Assembly: GCF_022605725.1 (NCBI RefSeq)
Contig: NC_065557.1
Location: 744,001-808,000 of the forward strand
DNA: 64,000 nucleotides
Direction: 5' to 3'
Source: Anthonomus grandis grandis
Lineage: Eukaryota; Arthropoda; Insecta; Coleoptera; Curculionidae
Shown: positions 62,401-64,000 of the stretch, one piece after another
How positions within the stretch are numbered: the stretch's first letter is position 1
How the letters are laid out: each line of letters begins with the position of its first letter
Program-made: the position numbers and the translations under genes
The notes under the pieces: generated by a model
Told to the model about the DNA's origin: nothing
Databases searched by the model: none
Seen by the model: only the letters and a program-made list of their open reading frames with translations

Positions 62401-63497
62401 TTTCAAAAATTGTATTTTAAATTGTTGGATTAGTCTAAAAATACACATTAAGGAAATGGAAATTTTGTTGATTCCGATACAGACTTTTAAAGATGTATTT
62501 GAAGAACGGATAAGCCGATAAGGCCTAAAAATCAAAACTATTTTGATGAAACTGTCTCCCAATTTAATAGAATCGAATTTTTTGACCATTTTAGAGTAAG
62601 CTCTGAAGTAGCAAATAATCACACAAGCTTAAACTCTATTAATAATATACAGCTACATACTTTAAGGTTGTAGTGTAATTTTTTTTGTTTATGTTATATT
62701 TATTTTCACATTTCCCACTGGCATAAAAAAGTTTTCTTCTCCACTCAACCCGTAGTGGTAATATTTTATGCATGCGCCTCAAAAATGGTTTGGACACGGT
62801 TTCAAACTTGTAAGAAATTCGCAGTGAGAACAAACCTATAGTTACAACACAATAATAATAGAAAAAATTTTTTTGTCGATATTTTAATAATTGTCTTACT
62901 ATTAGGATTTGTTTCCTGTTGGAAAATAAAAATTTGAATTAATAATATTAAAGATTAAACCAACTTTTTTATTATTAAAGGAATCCCGTTGGCAGCTGGT
63001 GCCTTCAGTATGGTCGGATTCATGTTGGCGCCGTGGATGGCGAGTGCCGCGATGGCCATGAGTTCCGTTTCCGTGGTCGCTTCCTCACTATTGTTGAAAC
63101 TTTGGCGAAAACCGACCAGACGCGACCTCGAAACCGCCGAATATTTGGCGAGTCGTGACAAATGCACCCTGGACGCCATCTCGATCCATCGTGGACTGGA
63201 CGATATCGAGAGTATGGCCGAGGGCAGTCCCACCACCTTGTCTAGGTACTACTTTATCATTATTTAATAAGAGACAATATCTGGCTCAGTTGCATATGTA
63301 GGACTTTGATGTAGTGGTTATAAAGGTCAAGGGGTTTACAGAATAAAAATACTTACTGGTAAAGGGTAATACTGTAAAAGATTGGTAGAGGGTTGTATAA
63401 ATTTATATTTATATTAAGTGCACCCATATGTATGTTGTGTTCTCTTTTTAGAGCTGAAAAAACGAGCTGCAAATTTTTAGTTAATCCTCAGGCTTGA
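23425..63497 (+). CDS. ATP7: ATP7 copper-transporting P1B-type ATPase (17 coding exons)
   Basis: This is the insect orthologue of ATP7A/ATP7B, which pumps Cu(I) into the secretory pathway or out of the cell using ATP. The 17 exons join in frame to 3,630 nt (1,209 residues plus stop), close to the usual insect length. Four N-terminal metal-binding domains carry GMTCQSC (C68, C71), GMTCNSC (C147, C150), GMTCGSC (C247, C250) and GMTCASC (C323, C326). Membrane segments start in exon 6. The actuator-domain TGES is at 605-608, the intramembrane CPC at 729-731, the phosphorylated DKTGT at D773, the nucleotide-binding SEHP at H813 and the hinge GDGIND at 1038-1043. The last membrane segments carry the YN (1103) and MSS (1133-1135) copper-site motifs. 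All catalytic residues are present, so the gene looks functional. Exons occupy about 9% of the 40-kb span. The short C-terminus (exon 17) is the least certain part. Confidence 0.95.
23523..23754 (+). CDS. ATP7: ATP7 exon 2 (metal-binding domain 1)
   Basis: The exon encodes an N-terminal linker (SDSLGFEPLLGQ) and most of the first heavy-metal domain, with VNIVGMTCQSCVNNIQ. It ends in phase 0 at AAA before GTAAGT. The following 6.5-kb intron is full of transposons. Confidence 0.92.
23966..25012. repeat. Degenerate minisatellite-like insert inside the transposon's left arm
   Basis: The interrupting sequence has recurring TTTCCAGGCAGTT / CTAGACAGTT words spaced by T-rich runs (for example 24007, 24033, 24095, 24216, 24530, 24862). 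Read on the minus strand these match the CCTGGAAGTAA-type repeats of ATP7 intron 7. I see no coding potential. Confidence 0.5.
25255..26131 (-). pseudogene. Tc1/mariner transposase relic
   Basis: The N-terminal helix-turn-helix region reads at 26131-25910 (RVRTQKEISELFNVKYPNYP, RSGRPKIS). The first catalytic aspartate is at 25782-25513 in LFSDEATFCLNGVVNR. The second-aspartate segment (QDGAP type) is missing, as if deleted. A C-terminal part follows at about 25510-25255 with a frameshift. There the third position reads PCNYFLWG, with Asn where family members have Asp. It is dead. Confidence 0.75.
27254..29688 (+). pseudogene. Decayed transposase-like gene (SDSCGGQN family) of the 26932-30026 element
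   Basis: Fragments share one orientation. A start MEN at 27254 with a GTAAGT donor is followed by an acidic exon (27341-27486) and a second, related exon (27712-27836). Next comes a basic segment (KRVKRPEGYKKQVRKKLR), then KYLPSYLNVKKMYKCYLQFY (around 28410). A Cys-rich FHQPHTDTCNKCDSFDILL (around 28540) precedes IDFSDSCGGQNKNKN (around 28950) and HKFLEPGHTYMECDEDFALI (around 29040). This architecture is common in unnamed insect transposon proteins. I infer that the SDSCGGQN motif is part of the catalytic domain. Several stops and frameshifts break it. I cannot name the superfamily. Confidence 0.6.
27566..27640 (+). other. tRNA-like sequence with pol III B box
   Basis: GGTTCGAATCC at 27620-27630 is a perfect B-box and forms a T-arm (TGGG, 7-nt loop, CCCA). 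A degenerate A-box-like segment, TTTTGGGTAAAATGTTAGAC, lies upstream. I cannot fold a full cloverleaf, so a tRNA-derived SINE fragment or pseudo-tRNA inside the transposon intron is more likely than a working tRNA. Confidence 0.4.
30266..30464 (+). CDS. ATP7: ATP7 exon 3 (end of domain 1, start of domain 2)
   Basis: The exon begins VNLSEKSALITFDP, completing the first metal-binding fold, and ends with IHIDGMTCNSCVQTIE. The acceptor AAAATAG has a weak pyrimidine tract, but it gives exact phase and homology. The donor is GGTAAGT, and the next intron is 57 bp. Confidence 0.9.
30522..30842 (+). CDS. ATP7: ATP7 exon 4 (metal-binding domains 2 and 3)
   Basis: The exon completes domain 2 (LSTLPGVPFIKVKLEAR) and, after a polar linker, opens domain 3 with IHIKGMTCGSCVAAIE. 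It ends in phase 1 at CCCG before GTAAGA. Confidence 0.92.
30843..31452. other. ATP7 intron 4
   Basis: This 610-bp AT-rich intron contains no repeat, ORF or element that I recognise. Confidence 0.6.
31453..31604 (+). CDS. ATP7: ATP7 exon 5 (end of metal-binding domain 3)
   Basis: The exon encodes KILVSLLSARAEVQFDP and DIATSITDLGFPSSV, the second half of a ferredoxin-like metal-binding fold. It is preceded by TTCTCTTGTAG. The donor GTAGGA at 31605 lies only about 12 bp before satellite array 2. Confidence 0.9.
31617..41136. repeat. Satellite array 2 filling ATP7 intron 5, about 55 monomers of about 172 bp
   Basis: The tandem monomer contains TGTCTGGATCTCCTGGAAAT, AGATTAAACAAGGAAAACAT, TTGTTCCAGTACTTTTCT, GAGATGAGGATATATAAATG and a pyrimidine-rich stretch ending TTCTTTAATAG or TTTTTTTCTATAG. 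Matching points recur at 343 bp (37020, 37363, 37706: a dimer unit) and 516 bp (32821 to 33337: a trimer unit). It is unrelated in sequence to satellite 1. The array runs from about 12 bp after the exon 5 donor to 105 bp before exon 6. Repeated ORFs of 88-96 codons on the plus strand are repeat by-products. Confidence 0.96.
41242..41614 (+). CDS. ATP7: ATP7 exon 6 (metal-binding domain 4 and first membrane segments)
   Basis: The exon encodes the fourth metal-binding domain (LEILGMTCASCVHKIE), a basic linker and a hydrophobic segment (SFFYSLTFGLPSMVAMMYFM). It follows a GGTTTCAG acceptor 105 bp past the end of satellite array 2, and ends in phase 1. Confidence 0.93.
41716..41973 (+). CDS. ATP7: ATP7 exon 7 (membrane segments 2-4)
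   Basis: The exon encodes NLIMFLLSTPVLLLGG, the conserved HRTTNMDVLIAMATSISY and the start of the FISLGRWLEH motif, completed in exon 8. The 101-bp intron before it is compact; the one after is 8.5 kb. Confidence 0.93.
41974..43168. repeat. Degenerate minisatellite of about 31 bp, ATP7 intron 7 left part
   Basis: The stretch is built of diverged units of the form CTGGAAGTAA, A-run, TNACTT, AAATGC. Words such as GCCGGAAGTAAGC, GCCTGGGAGTAAAA and CAGGTAGTAAG recur about every 30-35 bp. There is no coding sequence; ORFs here are chance. Confidence 0.7.
43169..45565 (+). mobile_element. DD41D-type Tc1/mariner element with about 500-bp TIRs, ATP7 intron 7
   Basis: The ends CACTGTGTCCCATTTTGGAT (43169) and their complement (to 45565) are flanked by TA. 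The inverted arms match nearly perfectly for about 490 bp (to GGCCATGAATTC... at about 43650 and its mirror near 45090). It sits within, and splits, the intron 7 minisatellite, so it arrived later. It encodes a transposase relic on the plus strand. Confidence 0.88.
43730..44860 (+). pseudogene. DD41D-type mariner transposase, lightly damaged
   Basis: The start MMADGENMEFQNFEKYD is followed by a probable 62-bp intron (about 43846-43907; GTAAAG to TTATTAG). Next come FPERRQPSRATVFRLKSNLL (helix-turn-helix region) and QISCRKIEEEIGVSKTKVQK. The catalytic positions read IWSDESH, FQQDGAPAHNS and PDLSVLDFFVW, with 41 residues between the second and third Asp by hand count. The lesions I see are a frameshift near 44140 and an in-frame TGA at 44348. 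All three aspartates survive, so the copy is young to middle-aged. Confidence 0.82.
45566..50020. repeat. Degenerate minisatellite of about 31 bp, ATP7 intron 7 right part
   Basis: The repeat continues after the mariner insertion, with hundreds of CTGGAAGTAA / CTGAAAGTA / ACTTCAGCTGACTG words in A-rich context. Larger units also repeat. A CCAAGAAATTTCC-type phrase with following AAAATCACTTGAAAT appears near 42.8, 46.85, 47.7 and 49.27 kb. About 48255-48485 is duplicated at about 49367-49580. There is no coding sequence. Confidence 0.7.
50021..50448. other. End of ATP7 intron 7
   Basis: This AT-rich sequence leads to the exon 8 acceptor TTTTTATTTAG. I see nothing else. Confidence 0.5.
50449..50660 (+). 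CDS. ATP7: ATP7 exon 8 (actuator domain start)
   Basis: The exon encodes RWLEHIAKGKTSEALSRL and the cytoplasmic loop up to VPGAKVPVDGKVIQ, which opens the actuator domain. It ends in phase 0 before GTACAC. Confidence 0.93.
50661..52928. repeat. ATP7 intron 8: weak minisatellite and a degenerate 260-375-bp tandem repeat
   Basis: Near 50760-50890 are a few minisatellite-type units. From about 51780 to 52870 a longer unit repeats about four times. Its landmark (GAGGATGGATTTGAGAGTAAA and relatives, then a GTTCTAGGTTAAG-like phrase) is at about 51851, 52226, 52554 and 52816. Between landmarks are TTGTACCTCAAAAACTTT, AGTTAGAA and ATATGGAACTCATATTGG. The stretch 50900-51780 shows nothing recognisable. 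No coding sequence is supported. Confidence 0.6.
52929..53152 (+). CDS. ATP7: ATP7 exon 9 (TGES dephosphorylation motif)
   Basis: The exon encodes DESLITGESMPVPK, carrying the TGES motif (605-608) used to dephosphorylate the enzyme, and then the conserved segment to HLADKIAG. It ends in phase 2 before GTAAGA. Confidence 0.94.
53153..55439. repeat. ATP7 intron 9 with scattered minisatellite remnants
   Basis: Scattered GCCTGGAA / CTGGAAAA units in A-rich context occur at about 53330-53360, 53600-53720 and 54290-54990. They resemble those of intron 7 but are more eroded. A phrase with GAAATATCGCA and ATTTGAAGGAAT occurs near 53520 and again, altered, near 54060. There is no coding sequence. Confidence 0.45.
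55440..55669 (+). CDS. ATP7: ATP7 exon 10 (CPC copper-transport motif)
   Basis: The exon encodes membrane segments ending AIACPCALGLATPTAVMVGT. The CPC cysteines (729, 731) bind Cu(I) in the membrane. It is separated from exon 11 by a 57-bp intron; reading through that intron creates an inserted stretch and an artificially continuous ORF. Confidence 0.94.
55727..56007 (+). CDS. ATP7: ATP7 exon 11 (DKTGT phosphorylation site)
   Basis: The exon encodes GALNGILIKGAGPLENAH, the phosphorylation motif FDKTGTITKG (D773) and the nucleotide-binding GNSEHPIAAAIL (H813, the position of the common Wilson-disease histidine). It ends in phase 0 before GTGAGA. Confidence 0.95.
56150..57120 (-). mobile_element. 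LINE fragment, minus strand, in ATP7 intron 11
   Basis: From 57120 to 56839 the minus strand reads VSYAEEAYQRAGIGLSGVHR, then LLDDNLLGLNLSKTFFITFS and INAHLKWDEHITYLNKK. This is the region just after the YADD box of a non-LTR reverse transcriptase. The YADD position itself reads YAEE in this degraded copy. An untranslated tail appears to run to about 56150, ending in a TATT/AATA-rich repeat. It is truncated and inactive. Confidence 0.7.
57202..57773 (-). mobile_element. DD41D-like mariner remnant with inverted arms, ATP7 intron 11
   Basis: Inverted arms lie at about 57202-57298 and 57666-57773 (GTCCTAAGAC, then GACGAT and AATTGCCT, and GTACATGATATCATCACAGT). Between them, on the minus strand at about 57530-57300, is the transposase end: SWPSRSSNLTSLDFFLWG, then VETEHDFIGRIIAAFETIQN and a broken ending resembling GERHFE. 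The earlier catalytic domains are absent. An ORF on the plus strand here is the antisense shadow. Confidence 0.65.
57774..58086. other. End of ATP7 intron 11
   Basis: I see no feature apart from the exon 12 acceptor AAATTCTCTTAG. Confidence 0.5.
58087..58330 (+). CDS. ATP7: ATP7 exon 12 (nucleotide-binding domain)
   Basis: The exon begins AVPGCGLKCTV, the conserved start of this ATP7 segment. It continues through a loop of lower conservation to RLGEYEVIVG in the nucleotide-binding domain. It ends in phase 1 before GTATGT. Confidence 0.9.
58480..58590 (+). CDS. ATP7: ATP7 exon 13
   Basis: This short 111-nt exon encodes NREWMRRNGLNVNPEV and EEEEGRSAVLCALNG, standard ATP7 nucleotide-domain sequence. 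It is phase 1 at both ends. Confidence 0.92.
58667..58871 (+). CDS. ATP7: ATP7 exon 14
   Basis: The exon encodes AIVAMISVADMVKPEAHL and the P-domain segment VVLLTGDNRQTAASIARQVG (TGDN motif), then EVLPSHKVARVQ. It ends in phase 2 before GTAAAA. Confidence 0.94.
59143..59309. mobile_element. MITE-like element in ATP7 intron 14
   Basis: A stretch of about 167 bp is bounded by ATACAGGG and CCCTGTAT, with another GGGTG/CACCC-type pair inside. It is too short to code. The same ACAGGGT ends recur in the mariner arms of introns 2 and 7, which suggests a related non-autonomous element. Confidence 0.5.
59370..59611 (+). CDS. ATP7: ATP7 exon 15 (GDGINDSPAL hinge)
   Basis: The exon encodes RVAMVGDGINDSPALAQADV, the magnesium-binding hinge, and continues to FVFASMYNLLG, with the YN copper-site pair in membrane segment 7. 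It ends in phase 1 before GTGAGG. Confidence 0.95.
59805..61901 (+). mobile_element. IS630/Tc1-like DNA transposon in ATP7 intron 15
   Basis: Inverted ends of about 34 bp (TACTCTATTTCAGAAGTGTA at left, near-complement at right) enclose 2.1 kb and have TA at the junctions. A transposase gene in the plus direction occupies most of it. It inserted within the degenerate repeat seen in intron 8, as both flanks (59660-59745 and 61975-62035) carry that repeat's phrases. Confidence 0.82.
60137..61458 (+). pseudogene. IS630/Tc1-like transposase with wide D-E spacing, two lesions
   Basis: The N-terminal helix-turn-helix region (ALSEKVI-type LSLSEKVIILNVHD, GKSTIFKLLRERKV) is followed by a GRPTKV hook. 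The catalytic domain has VFYLDETWINEGY (first Asp), NSVVVMDNASYHS (second Asp) and PPYHCELNPIELIWAQVK (Glu). By hand count about 80 residues separate the second Asp from the NPIE glutamate, far from the 34-41 of classical Tc1/mariner. Lesions are an in-frame TGA at 60473-60475 and one frameshift near 61003. Otherwise it is intact, so it died recently. Confidence 0.8.
61902..62980. other. ATP7 intron 15, right part
   Basis: About 61975-62035 holds one unit of the intron 8-type repeat (GAGGATGGGATTTTGAGTGC, then TAACGTGCTTCTGGATTAA). The rest is AT-rich with no recognised feature up to the exon 16 acceptor ATTATTAAAG. Confidence 0.45.
62981..63245 (+). CDS. ATP7: ATP7 exon 16 (last membrane segments and C-tail)
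   Basis: The exon encodes IPLAAGAFSMVGFMLAPWM and AAMAMSSVSVVASSLLLK, with the MSS copper-site motif, then a cytoplasmic tail including AISIHRGLDDIESMA. It ends in phase 2 before GTACTA. Confidence 0.94.
63452..63497 (+). CDS. ATP7: ATP7 probable terminal exon 17
   Basis: A strong acceptor (TTCTCTTTTTAG) restores phase 2, giving RAEKTSCKFLVNPQA and then TGA. Frame and splice signal agree, but the short tail has no dileucine motif of the kind that guides vertebrate ATP7 retrieval. The true end may instead lie beyond the window. Confidence 0.5.
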
Positions 63498-63893
63498 AAA
63501 TAGTCTCTTGCGGTGATTGGTTTGTCGTAAGTTATTTTTGTTTGTTTCTGTGCCTATCACTTTTCTAATAACGAAAATAGACGAAACATTCTTGGAAATT
63601 CTAGGAATGTCTTTCGAGTTGTTATTGGACTTCACTAACTTTTTAACTTGCCTCTTACTAACGTTTGAGTACCGCTTTAAAGTAACCTTCTTGCATTTGA
63701 ATTGTTGCTGTGTAAAACTGTTTTATTGTTGCTATTCTTGGAACATTAAAAGGCTAGAATTAGTAAACACCAACTTTATTAAAATGATAATGACTCTGTT
63801 GTCAAATTTACATCCATTTTCAAAATAGGAAATTTTCAGTTAAATATCAACACATATCATAAGGTTAATTTAACTTATTGATGTTGGATTTAA

Positions 63894-63899
63894 AATAAA
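63894..63899 (+). terminator. Candidate polyadenylation signal of ATP7
   Basis: AATAAA lies about 400 bp after the candidate stop codon. The stretch 63498-64000 otherwise shows no supported gene. Confidence 0.35.
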
Positions 63900-64000
63900 A
63901 AGTAGAAATAGATTTATGTTACGCAAAAATAATACATATCTTCAAAGTAACTAAAAATTATTAACATTTTTATTCCTAAAATCGCTTATAAAAAATTTGA

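Overview
The window looks like a piece of an insect nuclear genome. It is AT-rich, with spliced genes whose small introns are 48-63 bp, Tc1/mariner-type transposons, truncated non-LTR retrotransposons and two long satellite arrays. The protein families fit an insect, possibly a beetle, but the sequence alone does not fix the species. Only about 5 kb of the 64 kb is host coding sequence.

Layout. (1) 245-3912, minus strand: five 5' exons of BOP1, a ribosome-biogenesis protein, running off the left edge. Its second intron carries a truncated LINE. (2) 3913-4384: a short divergent promoter with two CACGTG boxes, followed by the first two exons (4385-4610, plus strand) of a small gene I do not recognise. 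(3) About 6.39-20.35 kb: satellite array 1, about 81 monomers of 171-172 bp. (4) 20.35-23.4 kb: a non-coding region with repeated GCCGCCAT-type modules, TATA-like boxes and splice-donor-like sites, probably the 5' regulatory/leader region of the next gene. (5) 23,425-63,497, plus strand: a complete-looking ATP7 copper-transporting P1B-ATPase in 17 coding exons (3,630 nt, 1,209 residues by my assembly). It has four GMTCxxC metal-binding domains and the TGES, CPC, DKTGT, SEHP and GDGIND motifs. Every exon junction keeps frame.

ATP7 spans about 40 kb because its introns are filled with repeats. Intron 2 holds a Tc1/mariner relic with long terminal inverted repeats and a second DNA transposon of a different family. 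Intron 5 is almost wholly satellite array 2 (about 55 monomers of about 172 bp, unrelated in sequence to array 1). Intron 7 is a degenerate minisatellite of about 31 bp interrupted by a DD41D-type mariner relic. Introns 8 and 9 hold weaker copies of the minisatellite and, in intron 8, a degenerate tandem repeat of about 260-375 bp. Intron 11 holds LINE and mariner remnants. Intron 14 holds a MITE-like element. Intron 15 holds a fairly young IS630/Tc1-like element with wide D-E spacing.

I see no CRISPR array, prokaryotic operon or plainly new enzymatic system. The most unusual content is structural: an intact essential-type transporter gene split by an intronic satellite that begins about 12 bp after a splice donor and repeats an acceptor-like sequence in nearly every monomer; two unrelated satellites with the same period 11 kb apart; and one minisatellite family recurring through several introns, once inside a transposon arm. 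All exon boundaries come from reading by eye; no transcript or alignment was available.
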